Assembly (NCBI GenBank): GCA_017962275.1
Contig: JAGCVQ010000046.1
Location: 1-45,714 of the forward strand
Direction: 5' to 3'
DNA length: 45,714 nt
DNA from: Bacteroidales bacterium
GTDB lineage: Bacteria > Bacteroidota > Bacteroidia > Bacteroidales > WCHB1-69
Under the pieces are notes generated by a model. It had not been told where the DNA came from and ran no database searches. It worked only from the letters and a program-made list of their open reading frames with translations. Each line of letters starts with the position of its first letter. Within the stretch, counting starts at the first letter, position 1. This document shows positions 1 to 7,740 of the stretch, piece by piece. Position numbers and translations under genes: made by a program.

Positions 1-322
1 ACAGGGTGACGACGGAAATGACACCGCAACCACCCACGCGAAACGCGCAACGACGGACATTGCCGGTGATGCCGCCCTCACCGTCTATCCCAACCCCACC
101 GACGACCTCCTCTACATCGAACTCTCCGGCGCGGGCATCGCAACCGTCGCCCTGTACGACCTGCAGGGACGCATGGTTTATTCGCAAAATCCGTCCAATT
201 CGCCGGCCGAACATTCGCCGACCGCCACGGTCAACATGCGCAACATCCCCGCGGGCGTGTACGTATTGCGCGTGACGGACGGGGACGGGAAGGAATACCA
301 ACAGAAGGTGGTGAGGCGGTAA
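1..322 (+). CDS. 3' end of a T9SS cargo protein (type A sorting domain)
   Basis: An open frame enters from the left edge (first full codon at base 2) and ends at TAA 320-322, giving the last 106 residues. About 30 residues in is ALTVYPNPTDDLLYIEL, followed by VALYDLQGRMVY, a polar loop, then NIPAGVYVLRV and a basic end QQKVVRR. This is the classic T9SS type A C-terminal sorting domain (YPNP start, GxY.v.v core, basic tail). It directs Sec-exported proteins through the type IX system and is normally removed at the surface. What the protein does is unknown because the N-terminal part is outside the window. It converges with the minus-strand gene ending at 405. Confidence 0.9.
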   Translation, partial: QGDDGNDTATTHAKRATTDIAGDAALTVYPNPTDDLLYIELSGAGIATVALYDLQGRMVYSQNPSNSPAEHSPTATVNMRNIPAGVYVLRVTDGDGKEYQQKVVRR

Positions 323-340
323 CGGTTTTCGCGGGCTGTG

Positions 341-365
341 GGGGCGAATGATTATTCGCCCCTAC
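341..365. repeat. Palindromic element GGGGCGAAT...ATTCGCCCC
   Basis: A nine-base perfect stem (GGGGCGAAT, 341-349; ATTCGCCCC, 354-362) with loop GATT is followed by TAC. It lies between two convergent genes and could act as a bidirectional stop, but no T-run follows it on either strand. Its right arm, CGCCCCTAC, matches the arm style of the palindromes at 12378, 18914 and 39661. Confidence 0.6.
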
Positions 366-404
366 GGTGCCCGCAACTTCCCACGCAGATTGCGTACGAC
401 GTCT

Positions 405-1802
405 CTACACCATCGGGTTCGTGTGTTTCAATTCCACCACGATCTGCGGGTATTTCTCCCGCAAATGCGCGGCGGCACGTTCGGCAAAATAGACCGAGCG
501 ATGCTGGGCGCCCGTGCAGCCGAAATTGACCGTCAAATGCGTGAATTTGCGCTCCAAGTAATTGTCCACCGACATGTCGATCAGCGCACAGACGTGATTC
601 ACAAAGGTTTCCACCTCCTGATATTGCTCTAAATACGCTTTCACGCAGTCGTCCTTGCCGGTGAAGGTGGCGTATCTTTTCTCCCGTCCGGGGTTGGGCA
701 GGGCGCGGCAGTCGAACACGAAACCGCCGCCGTTTCCGGAAGGATCCTCCGGAACCCCTTTCTTGAACGAGAAACTCTGCACCGTGACCGTCAGCACATC
801 CGGATTTAGCTTGGCGGGCTCCACATAGCTGTCCACCACGGTCTGCAGCACGTGCCTCAGCTCGGGCAGGTTGGCCGGTAACGCATTCTGTTGCAGCAGA
901 TAACGTATGTTGCGGATGGCATACGGGACGCTCTGCAGGAAGTGCGCCTTCCGCTCGAAATAGCCGCGGTAACCGTACGCGCCCATCGCCTGCATGATGC
1001 GGATGAGCGAGAAAGCGTTGAAATAGGCCTTGAACTGTGCGCGGTCCACCGGAATATGCTGCTCCAAATTGTCCAAATAGCCATCCAACAGCTCTTCGCG
1101 GATTTCGGGCGAGAGGTCAGCCTTGGCATCATACAGCAACGAGGCGATGTCATACTGCAACGCCCCCTTTCTACCGCCTTGATAATCAATGAACCAGACC
1201 TCATCCTGATTCACCATGATGTTCCGCGACTGGAAATCGCGGTAGAGGAAATAGTCGGCGGCGGCAGAGAGCAGATAGTCCATAAACCGCTGATAATCAT
1301 CCTCTAACAGCTGCTCGTTGAAGGGGATATTCACCATCTTCAGGTAGTAGTACTTGAAATAGTTGAGGTCCCACTGCATCGACTGGCGGTCGAAGGCGGC
1401 GCGAGGGTACGCCACCGACATGTCCAACCCCTGCTTGGCGGTCATCTGGAACTTGGGCAATGCGGCCACCACCTTCCGGTAATAACCCATCACTTCTTGG
1501 AAATCACCGTCGTTCTGACGCACCTCGCACAGCTTGTCGTACAAGGTTTGCGTCCCGAGGTCGTTCAAAAGATAGTGTTTTTCGTCCTCGTGAACGGCAA
1601 TCAATGTAGGGACGTTCAACCCTTTCCCGGCGAAGAAGCGGGTGTATTCGAAAAAGGCACGGTTTTCCGTAACATCGTCATTATAAGCACCTATCAGCGT
1701 GCTATTGTCGCCAAAGGTAAAGCGATAGTAGCGTCGATGCGAGCCAGACTGCGCCAAAGGGACGCAGGAGGTGGGATTTTGGGCGGCGTTCGCCGTGGCC
1801 AT
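405..1802 (-). CDS. Sugar-kinase-like (APH fold) protein fused to a RapZ C-terminal domain
   Basis: The protein is about 465 residues from the ATG at 1802. Residues 1 to about 320 form an aminoglycoside-phosphotransferase/AmgK-like kinase: YRFTFGDNSTLIGAYN near the N-terminus, a catalytic-loop motif YRDFQSRNIMV near 188, and metal-binding FIDYQGGRKGALQYDIASL. Residues from about 331 to the end match the C-terminal domain of RapZ (VQSFSFKKGVP, FDCRALPNPG, then FGCTGAQHRSVYFAE). In E. coli that part of RapZ binds glucosamine-6-phosphate and RNA. Here it replaces the usual P-loop N-terminus with an amino-sugar-type kinase. A role in cell-wall amino-sugar recycling or sensing is inferred. The frame remains open to an ATG at 1907, but those extra 35 codons run through a structured intergenic element that is repeated elsewhere, so 1802 is preferred. 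The gene follows rodA. Confidence 0.8.
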   Translation of the reverse strand: MATANAAQNPTSCVPLAQSGSHRRYYRFTFGDNSTLIGAYNDDVTENRAFFEYTRFFAGKGLNVPTLIAVHEDEKHYLLNDLGTQTLYDKLCEVRQNDGDFQEVMGYYRKVVAALPKFQMTAKQGLDMSVAYPRAAFDRQSMQWDLNYFKYYYLKMVNIPFNEQLLEDDYQRFMDYLLSAAADYFLYRDFQSRNIMVNQDEVWFIDYQGGRKGALQYDIASLLYDAKADLSPEIREELLDGYLDNLEQHIPVDRAQFKAYFNAFSLIRIMQAMGAYGYRGYFERKAHFLQSVPYAIRNIRYLLQQNALPANLPELRHVLQTVVDSYVEPAKLNPDVLTVTVQSFSFKKGVPEDPSGNGGGFVFDCRALPNPGREKRYATFTGKDDCVKAYLEQYQEVETFVNHVCALIDMSVDNYLERKFTHLTVNFGCTGAQHRSVYFAERAAAHLREKYPQIVVELKHTNPMV

Positions 1803-1824
1803 TGCGGTTAACGTCTCTGTTGGG

Positions 1825-1896
1825 CCCCACACTGCGCTTCGCTTGTGTGGGGTTATTTGCGCTTCGCGCGTGTTGCCTCTTCGAGGCTGCTCAAGG
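1825..1896 (-). promoter_or_regulatory. Tandem-hairpin leader element, copy 1
   Basis: Read on the minus strand it starts with CCTTGAGCAG and then forms GCCTC-GAA-GAGGC, GCGC-GAA-GCGC and CCCCACAC...GTGTGGGG, the last holding a small inner GC-GAA-GC. It ends 22 nt before the ATG at 1802. The copies at 36483 and 40936 have the same order of parts, with base changes on both sides of the stems. There is no T-run, so it is not a plain terminator. Function unknown; a cis-acting RNA leader or a mobile repeat are both possible. Confidence 0.7.
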
Positions 1897-1946
1897 AAAT
1901 TTTTCATATATATGGTTCTTCGACCGTTATCTAATTATCTGATACT

Positions 1947-1981
1947 TAAACCCTAAACCTTAAACCTTAAACCTTAATTAT
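1947..1981. repeat. Heptamer array, unit TAAACCT
   Basis: Four adjacent 7-bp units (TAAACCC, then TAAACCT three times) and a degenerate fifth start at 1947. The last units overlap the rodA stop codon (1974-1976, minus strand). An AT-rich gap of about 50 bp separates the array from hairpin element copy 1. Confidence 0.75.
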
Positions 1982-3230
1982 CATTCAGTTTGATGAAACA
2001 GAAGAGCATGATGGTGAAGGCCCAGAGGGAGGAGCCGCCGTAGCTGATGAAGGGTAGCGGGATGCCGATGATGGGGAGCAGGCCGGTGGTCATGCCGATG
2101 TTGATGAAGAAGTGGAAGGCGAAGATGCCCGCGATGCCGTAGCCGTAGTAGCGGACAAAGGGATTTCGCTGTTTCTCAGAGAGTTTGAGGATGCGGAAGA
2201 TGAGGGCGCCGAAGAGACCGAAGACCACCAAGGTGCCGAAGAAACCCCATTCCTCGCCGATGGCGCAGAAGATGAAGTCGGTGCTCTGCTCCGGCACGAA
2301 GTTGAGCTTCGTCTGCGTGCCCTTGAGATACCCTTTGCCGAAAAGTCCGCCTGACCCGATGGCGATTTTCGATTGGTTCAGGTTGAAGTCGGCGCCGAGG
2401 GGGTCGGAAGTCTTGCCCAAAATGGTGTCTATACGCTGCTTCTGGTGCGCTTCCAGACCGTGTTCGTACAGGAAGTTGACGGAGAAGACGAACGCGATGC
2501 TGGCCAGATAGACGATGACGTTGCGACGGTATTTCTTCTTCTGGGTACGATTGGCGATCATGAAGGCGATAAATACCGCCGTGATGATGGCGATGGAGTA
2601 GGTCTCGTTGAACTTCAGCGTGATGAAGGCCAAGATGGCCGCGATGATGCCGAGAATCAGGAATTCCGCGCTCAGTCCTTCGCGGTAGAAGAGGATGATG
2701 AACGAGAAGAAGACGAGTGCGGAACCCGCGTCGTGCTGGAGCAACGCCACCACGACGGGAATGAAGATGAGAGCGAATTGCGCCACCCAGACGTAACGGC
2801 GCTGGTTGGCGGTCTTGCCCTCCTGCATGAATTTGGCCAACGCCAATGCCGTGGCCACCTTCATGAATTCAGTAGGCTGTATGCTGAATCCGCCGATCTT
2901 GATCCACGACTTCGCGCCGTTGATCTCGGCCCCGATGAAGATCACAAGTATCATCAACAGCAGGCAGAACAGATAGAAAAAGTAGGCATAATGCTGTATT
3001 ATTCCACTGTCTATCAGTAGGATAACGGTAGCTAACAAGATAGAGGTCCCAATCCAGAGCATCTGCTTGCTGTAGGGTTGTGAGAAGTCGAAAATCGGGG
3101 TGGAACCGTCGGGAATGTAGCAGGTGGAATAGATGGTGATCCAGCCGATGACGACCAACGCAAGGTAGTAGCAGATCAGCCGGACGTCAAAGCCCTTGGA
3201 CAGTTTGTTATAGGGTTCTAATTTCGGCAT
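1974..3230 (-). CDS. rodA: Rod-shape SEDS peptidoglycan polymerase RodA
   Basis: 418 residues and strongly hydrophobic, with about ten membrane segments. SEDS-family motifs are visible: the stretch around INGAKSWIKIGGFSIQPTEFMK, DFIFCAIGEEWGFFG, and the C-terminal PIIGIPLPFISYGGSSLW. RodA polymerises lipid II into glycan strands together with a class B PBP. The start is 2 bp past the end of mrdA (3233), so the partner PBP2 is co-transcribed and probably translationally coupled. mreB, mreC and mreD, often adjacent, are not in the window. Confidence 0.95.
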   Translation of the reverse strand: MPKLEPYNKLSKGFDVRLICYYLALVVIGWITIYSTCYIPDGSTPIFDFSQPYSKQMLWIGTSILLATVILLIDSGIIQHYAYFFYLFCLLLMILVIFIGAEINGAKSWIKIGGFSIQPTEFMKVATALALAKFMQEGKTANQRRYVWVAQFALIFIPVVVALLQHDAGSALVFFSFIILFYREGLSAEFLILGIIAAILAFITLKFNETYSIAIITAVFIAFMIANRTQKKKYRRNVIVYLASIAFVFSVNFLYEHGLEAHQKQRIDTILGKTSDPLGADFNLNQSKIAIGSGGLFGKGYLKGTQTKLNFVPEQSTDFIFCAIGEEWGFFGTLVVFGLFGALIFRILKLSEKQRNPFVRYYGYGIAGIFAFHFFINIGMTTGLLPIIGIPLPFISYGGSSLWAFTIMLFCFIKLNDN

Positions 3231-3232
3231 GG

Positions 3233-5041
3233 CTACTTGATATTCATTTCTTTCATCCGTTGTTCGAGGTCGGTGCGCTCAACTTTGCGGTTGAGGTAAT
3301 ATTCCGCCATCAAACTGGCGATAGGACAGGCTACAGTGGCGCCGAAGCCGGCATTCTCCACCAGACAGAAGATGACGATTTCGGGATCGTTGGCCGGGGC
3401 GATGAGGGCGAATACGGAGTGGTCGCGGCCGTGCGGGTTCTGTGCCGTACCGGTTTTACCTGCCACCTCGATGCCCGGGATCTGTGCCCCGCGTCCCGTA
3501 CCGGAGGTCACCACCTGACGCATGCCTTGCAGCACCGTCTCAAAGTGACGCGGCTCGATTTTCGAATAGACCTTCTCGCTAAACTGCGTGTTAAGACTGT
3601 CTTTGTGACCGATGGCGCGCACCACGTGGGGACGGATGTAGTAACCCTTGTTGGCAATGACGGCTAACATGTTGGCCATCTGCAAGGGGGTCACGGCCGC
3701 CTCGCCCTGCCCGATGCCCATGGAAACCACCGTGTTGCCGTTCCAGCTGTTGTTGTATTTCTTGTCGAAATATTCCGCCGTCGGGATGCGCCCTTTCAGC
3801 TCGTAAGGCAGGTCGGTGTCGAACACCTGCAGGAAGCCCATCGAGCTCATATAGTCGAGCCAGGCGGTGTAAGCTTCATCGATGTTCTTGTATTTCACGC
3901 GGTTAGAGAGGATGTTGTAGTAGGCGCGGCAGAAGAAGGTGTTGCAGGAACGCTGGATTGCGCTGTAGATGTTGAGGCCGCCGCAGTTGTGGCAATGCAC
4001 GACGTGACTGCCCAAATGGTAGCCGCCGCCGGAGCAGGAATAAACCGTCGAGGGGGTGATGATGTGGTCCTGCAGGGCGATGAGCCCGTTAGCCAACTTG
4101 AAGGTGGAACCGGGCGGGTAGGCAGCCTGTAACGCTCTGTTAAACAGCGGTTTCTCAGGATCTGTCACCAACTTTCCGTAGTTCTTCGGACGGGCGGTAC
4201 CTACGAGGAGGTTCGGGTCGTAGTTGGGGCTGGAGACCAGACAGAGGATTTCGCCGGTTTTGGGCTCGATAGCCACAATGGCGCCGCGCTTGCCGGCCAT
4301 CAGCTCCTCGCCGTAACGCTGCAGCTGCATGTCGAGGGTGCTCCAGATGGAGGTTCCCGGCACGGCCACGATGTCGTCATCGCCGTTGTTGTAGGAACCC
4401 ATCTCGCGGTTGTGCACATCTACCAGCACCTTCCGCTTGCCCTTCACGCCGCGCAATATCGGCTCGTACGCCTTCTCGATGCCGCTCTTGCCGATGTAGT
4501 CGCCCATGCGGTAGTAGCTGTCGTTCTCCACATCCTGCTCATCCACCTCGCTGACGTAGCCCAAGATGTGGGCGGCGATGGGCTGCGGGTAGGACCGCAA
4601 GGTACGGCTCTGCACGAAAAATCCCGGAAATTCGGACATCTTCTCCTGCAGATAACCGTAGTCCTCTTTCGAAATCTGCTGCTTGAACAGCGAGGGCACG
4701 CTGCCAGAATACTTTTTCGCCTTCTCGATTTTCTTGCGCACATCCTCGATGTCCAAATCCAACACACGACAAAGTTCCGCCGTGTCAAAGGTTCGTAACT
4801 CCTTGGGTACCACCATCAAATCGTAGGCGGCGTCGTTATACACCAACAGCGAGTCGTGACGGTCGTAGATGAAACCGCGGGCGGGATGGATGGTGATTTC
4901 TCGGATGGCGTTTTCATCGGCCTTGGTTTTGTACGACTTGTTCAGCACCTGCAAACGGAACAAATGAAAAGTGTAGCCCGCCAGCAGGATGCCGAGGGCT
5001 GCCACAATGACGAAGTAGCGTTTGCTGTTGTCTTGTGCCAT
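3233..5041 (-). CDS. mrdA: Penicillin-binding protein 2 (peptidoglycan transpeptidase)
   Basis: 602 residues, the usual size for elongation-specific class B PBPs. An N-terminal anchor (YFVIVAALGILLAGYTF) is followed by the PBP dimerisation domain (ARGFIYDRHDSLLVYN near 55) and a transpeptidase domain. Catalytic motifs are present in order: PPGSTFK (nucleophile Ser near 310), SCN in QRSCNTFF, and KTGT in AGKTGTAQNP near 527. It crosslinks glycan strands made by RodA during side-wall growth. It directly abuts the upstream prenyl synthase gene (5042), so an operon of prenyl synthase, PBP2 and RodA is likely. Confidence 0.95.
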   Translation of the reverse strand: MAQDNSKRYFVIVAALGILLAGYTFHLFRLQVLNKSYKTKADENAIREITIHPARGFIYDRHDSLLVYNDAAYDLMVVPKELRTFDTAELCRVLDLDIEDVRKKIEKAKKYSGSVPSLFKQQISKEDYGYLQEKMSEFPGFFVQSRTLRSYPQPIAAHILGYVSEVDEQDVENDSYYRMGDYIGKSGIEKAYEPILRGVKGKRKVLVDVHNREMGSYNNGDDDIVAVPGTSIWSTLDMQLQRYGEELMAGKRGAIVAIEPKTGEILCLVSSPNYDPNLLVGTARPKNYGKLVTDPEKPLFNRALQAAYPPGSTFKLANGLIALQDHIITPSTVYSCSGGGYHLGSHVVHCHNCGGLNIYSAIQRSCNTFFCRAYYNILSNRVKYKNIDEAYTAWLDYMSSMGFLQVFDTDLPYELKGRIPTAEYFDKKYNNSWNGNTVVSMGIGQGEAAVTPLQMANMLAVIANKGYYIRPHVVRAIGHKDSLNTQFSEKVYSKIEPRHFETVLQGMRQVVTSGTGRGAQIPGIEVAGKTGTAQNPHGRDHSVFALIAPANDPEIVIFCLVENAGFGATVACPIASLMAEYYLNRKVERTDLEQRMKEMNIK

Positions 5042-6001
5042 TTATTTGTTGCGGCTTTGCAGACGTTGGACCATGTCGAGGACGAACGCTTTTTTCTCCT
5101 CCGTGGTGTGGATGCGGTTAATGTCGTCCATGCATTTTTCGGTGTAGCGGGCGATTTCCTCCTCCGTGGCCTTTCTCACGTCCACAGCATCGAAAATGGC
5201 CTTCACCTGCTGGAACTTCGCTTTCTCGTCCGCGGGTGTGGTGGAGAAAAGGTTAAGCAGCTGTTGCTTTTGCGTCTCGTCGGCCAGTTCGAGGGTTTTG
5301 ATCAGGAGGAAGGTCTTCTTATTGTCCTTGATGTCGCCGCCCACAGCCTTGCCGAACACCTCTTCATCGGCATAGACATCCAGCAGGTCGTCGGCGAGCT
5401 GGAAAGCGAGGCCGAGGTGGATGCCGAGGTCGTAGAGCGCCTGCAGACTCTCCTCATCAGCGCCGGCATAGCGACCGCCGGCTTTCAGGCAACCGGCGAA
5501 CATGACGGAGGTTTTCAGCCGTATCATGTTGAGATACTGGTCGATGGAGACGTTGTCCATGGTTTCGAAATCGAGGTCATACTGTTGGCCTTCGCACACT
5601 TCCACCGCCGTCTGACCGAAAATCTCGATGAGGTCGAGGATGGTTTTCGGGTCGCATTGCAGTTTGAGAAGCTGTTGCATGGCGATCACCGCGAGGGCGT
5701 CGCCGGCGAGGATGGCGGTGTTGCCGTCCCATTTCTTATAGACGGTGGGTTGCCCGCGCCGCACGTCAGCCTTGTCCATGATGTCGTCGTGGATGAGGGT
5801 GAAATTGTGCAGCATCTCGAAAGCAGCCGCGATGTGACGGGTCTCTTCCGGGTCGCCATCGAACATTTCGGACGCGATGTGCACCATCTGCGGGCGCAAC
5901 CGCTTACCCGATTGCATCAAGATGTAACTAATTGGGTTATAGAGATTTTCGGGTCTCTTATCTTGGAGGATTTCCTGAAATTGTTGTTCAATGTTATTCA
6001 T
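5042..6001 (-). CDS. Polyprenyl diphosphate synthase (trans-isoprenyl family)
   Basis: 319 residues from the ATG at 6001. The two aspartate-rich motifs are present: LIHDDIMDKADVRRG (first DDxxD) and FQLADDLLDVYAD (second), plus QYDLDFE and KTSVMFAGCL between them. These enzymes condense isopentenyl diphosphate into longer prenyl chains. Whether the product is farnesyl/geranylgeranyl or a longer quinone side chain cannot be read from sequence alone. An upstream ATG at 6028 is in frame, but the promoter box at 6026-6033 overlaps it, so 6001 is the better start. Being first in an operon with PBP2 and RodA hints at a link to wall-lipid supply. Confidence 0.9.
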   Translation of the reverse strand: MNNIEQQFQEILQDKRPENLYNPISYILMQSGKRLRPQMVHIASEMFDGDPEETRHIAAAFEMLHNFTLIHDDIMDKADVRRGQPTVYKKWDGNTAILAGDALAVIAMQQLLKLQCDPKTILDLIEIFGQTAVEVCEGQQYDLDFETMDNVSIDQYLNMIRLKTSVMFAGCLKAGGRYAGADEESLQALYDLGIHLGLAFQLADDLLDVYADEEVFGKAVGGDIKDNKKTFLLIKTLELADETQKQQLLNLFSTTPADEKAKFQQVKAIFDAVDVRKATEEEIARYTEKCMDDINRIHTTEEKKAFVLDMVQRLQSRNK

Positions 6002-6025
6002 GACTTTACTGTTTTTGAGAACCTG

Positions 6026-6033
6026 CAAAGATA
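6026..6033 (-). promoter_or_regulatory. Bacteroidota -7 box TATCTTTG
   Basis: CAAAGATA on the plus strand reads TATCTTTG on the minus strand, matching the TAnnTTTG consensus. It lies 25 bp before the prenyl synthase ATG. No clear -33 element is seen; the region upstream is the octamer array. Confidence 0.6.
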
Positions 6034-6043
6034 CGTTTTTTTG

Positions 6044-6121
6044 GGTTATATGGTTACACGGTTATAGGGTTACATGGTTACACGGTTACATGGTTATAGG
6101 GTTATAGGGTTATAGGGTTAG
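6044..6121. repeat. Octamer array, unit GGTTAYAN
   Basis: Nine consecutive 8-bp units (GGTTATAT, GGTTACAC, GGTTATAG, GGTTACAT and so on) run from 6044 to 6115, with a partial tenth. The array carries the stop codon of the cyclo-ligase gene (6110-6112) and codes its last residues. The same unit recurs at 35728. Confidence 0.85.
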
Positions 6122-6634
6122 GATTTCGTTGATGGGGCGGTCGTGGGGTTCGGAGGGGACGTGGGGGAGCAGTTGGAAGTCGAAGCAGAGGCCGAGGGTG
6201 GGGGTTTGCGGATGTTGGGCGAGGAAACGGTCGTAGTAGCCGCGGCCGCGACCCAGACGATGTCCCTCCTTGTCGAAGGCCATGCCGGGCACCACAATCA
6301 GGTCGAAAGCGCCGGTGTAGGGATGGTTCTGCGGTTCGGGGATGTGGAAGTCGCCCTCGGCAAAAGGCGTGTCGTCGGCCAGTTCCACGGGGATGATGTC
6401 GTCGCCGACCACCGTGGGCAGGATGACGGTCTTCCGGTGGCGCCACTCCTCGATGAATGCCAACGTCTGCACCTCGTCGGGAAGGGAAGCGTAGAGCATC
6501 ACCCTTTCGGCCGCGAGGAATCGCGGATGCGCCGCAAGTTTGCGGAGAATCAGCTCCGACTGTTCACGCAACTCTTCCGGGGTGTGCTGCTTTTTCGCGG
6601 CACGAATCTGTTGGCGCAGTTCTTTCTTATCCAT
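6110..6634 (-). CDS. 5-formyltetrahydrofolate cyclo-ligase
   Basis: 174 residues, normal for the family. Recognised from the basic N-terminus KKELRQQIRAAKK, a central LYASLPDEVQTLAFI, and the signature FDLIVVPGMAFDKEGHRLGRGRGYYDRFL. The enzyme uses ATP to convert 5-formyl-THF into 5,10-methenyl-THF in the cytoplasm. The last residues (LTL, stop) are encoded inside the octamer array, so the natural C-terminus has been rewritten by repeat DNA. Short-repeat arrays flank both ends of the gene. Confidence 0.93.
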   Translation of the reverse strand: MDKKELRQQIRAAKKQHTPEELREQSELILRKLAAHPRFLAAERVMLYASLPDEVQTLAFIEEWRHRKTVILPTVVGDDIIPVELADDTPFAEGDFHIPEPQNHPYTGAFDLIVVPGMAFDKEGHRLGRGRGYYDRFLAQHPQTPTLGLCFDFQLLPHVPSEPHDRPINEILTL

Positions 6635-6640
6635 TGTTTG

Positions 6641-6703
6641 GTTTCAGGTTTCAGGTTTCAAGTTTCAGGTTTCAGGATTCAAGATTCAAGATTCAGGACT
6701 AAC
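6641..6703. repeat. Heptamer array, units GTTTCAG / GATTCAA
   Basis: Eight 7-bp units in strict phase from 6641 (GTTTCAG, GTTTCAG, GTTTCAA, GTTTCAG, GTTTCAG, GATTCAA, GATTCAA, GATTCAG), then a decayed ninth. It fills the gap between the stop of the AtpI-like gene (6710) and the start of the cyclo-ligase (6634). The same units appear in the array at 44343. Confidence 0.85.
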
Positions 6704-6709
6704 TTGAAA

Positions 6710-7093
6710 CTATTTCTTCTCTTGTTTCAGCAGGAAAATCTCAAAGATAGCGTAGAGGAAATAGATGACCATGAAGGCGATGCCGAAACGGAGGGCGTCT
6801 TCGCGGTTCAGGAACATGTACAGGAGCAGAAAGAGCAGGCAGGAAAGGAGTTTCACGGTGCGGGAGATCATGTAGGAGGAGACGAACTTCCGCCCGTCCT
6901 GGCCGTCGTCGCTGCGCAGGACGATGTACATGGTGAAGAGGGTCATCGCGAAGAAGAAGAGCACGATGAACGGCATCGCGGGGGTGGCGAGGTTCGGCCA
7001 AAGCCACTGGAACAGCAGCGCGAGGGCGGCGATGATGACCGAGAAGACGATGATGCGGAAAGAGAACTTCCTAATCGGTATCTTTTTGCTCAT
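6710..7093 (-). CDS. AtpI-like four-helix membrane protein
   Basis: 127 residues from the ATG at 7093, with a basic N-terminus (SKKIPIRKF) and about four membrane helices. It overlaps the end of atpZ by 23 bp. In many Bacteroidota a small hydrophobic protein of this size sits between atpZ and atpB, so an accessory role in ATP synthase assembly is plausible. Here atpB does not follow. No catalytic motif is recognised. A longer frame to 7174 exists but would run deep into atpZ. Confidence 0.6.
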   Translation of the reverse strand: MSKKIPIRKFSFRIIVFSVIIAALALLFQWLWPNLATPAMPFIVLFFFAMTLFTMYIVLRSDDGQDGRKFVSSYMISRTVKLLSCLLFLLLYMFLNREDALRFGIAFMVIYFLYAIFEIFLLKQEKK

Positions 7094-7328
7094 GTTTTTG
7101 CTTCTTTTGGGTTTTCGTCGTGGACCGGATGATGAGGTATAGCGATATGGCGATGCCGGCCAAAGAGCAGACAACGGTGAACAACGGGCTGACGTTCAGC
7201 ACTTTGTCAAGTTTTATACCTCCGAAGACACCCAACGCGATAACGGCTCCCATTTCAAACGCCAGGTTGGAATAGGTGGCGTATTGGTGGATGGGGGAGC
7301 TTTTTTCCGGGGTGCCCTTGCCGGCCAT
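7071..7328 (-). CDS. atpZ: AtpZ/AtpI family protein of the ATP synthase cluster
   Basis: 85 residues: a short polar N-terminus (SSPIHQYATYSNLAFEMG), two hydrophobic helices separated by KLDKVLNVSPLF, and a highly charged tail. This matches the AtpZ family, small membrane proteins encoded at the head of F1Fo operons and linked to Mg/Ca handling or Fo assembly. The start is 3 bp from the bactofilin stop. No c-, a- or b-subunit gene follows, which breaks the usual order. Confidence 0.8.
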   Translation of the reverse strand: MAGKGTPEKSSPIHQYATYSNLAFEMGAVIALGVFGGIKLDKVLNVSPLFTVVCSLAGIAISLYLIIRSTTKTQKKQKHEQKDTD

Positions 7329-7331
7329 GTG

Positions 7332-7727
7332 TTACTTTCTTTCGGGTTGTGCGGCAGGTTGTTGTGCGGCCACCCGGTTGTTGCGCATTTTGCAGTTGCC
7401 GGAGAACTCGGCACCGGGCTCGATGGCGATCTTTCCGGTTTCGATGTTGCCGATCAGGTTGGCCGTGGATTTCAGGGTGACCAGCTCTGAAACCAGCAAT
7501 GATTCAGCCTTCACTGCGCCCTCAATCTCGATATTGGCGCATTTGATATTGCCTTCCACCACGCCGGTGCGCCCGACGATGATTTTGGCCTTGCTTTCGA
7601 TGTTGCCGCGCAGAGCGCCGTCGATGCGGCAGTCGGAGGCGGTAATCATATTGCCCTGCAGCTGGGTGCCCTGAGCGATGACATTCACGGCAGATCCGCC
7701 GTAATCACGAGTATCGGTATCTTTCAT
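7332..7727 (-). CDS. Bactofilin
   Basis: 131 residues from the ATG at 7727. The middle is a beta-helical bactofilin domain with its periodic small and hydrophobic pattern (VIAQGTQLQGNMITASDCRIDG, ALRGNIES, GRTGVVEGNIKCANIEIEGAVKAESLLV). Unstructured ends flank it, with a Gln/Ala-rich tail. Bactofilins polymerise into cytoskeletal filaments that position wall-modifying or other envelope machinery. The gene lies between the T9SS lipoprotein gene (ending 7741) and atpZ, an arrangement also known in other Bacteroidota. A frame to 7850 exists but would run into porW. Confidence 0.9.
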   Translation of the reverse strand: MKDTDTRDYGGSAVNVIAQGTQLQGNMITASDCRIDGALRGNIESKAKIIVGRTGVVEGNIKCANIEIEGAVKAESLLVSELVTLKSTANLIGNIETGKIAIEPGAEFSGNCKMRNNRVAAQQPAAQPERK

Positions 7728-7740
7728 AATCTTCGTTGTT

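Noticed and set aside
341-365. Rho-independent terminator between the first two genes
   Set aside because: The stem is good but there is no T-run on either strand, so it is listed only as a palindrome.
1803-1907. Upstream in-frame start of the kinase-RapZ protein at 1907
   Set aside because: The extra codons are read from the hairpin element; the same peptide-like stretch appears before ispD from element copy 2, so it is an artefact of repeat DNA.
4856-6067. Plus-strand open frame of 403 codons across mrdA and the prenyl synthase gene
   Set aside because: It spans two conserved genes on the other strand and shows no motif, signal or start context.
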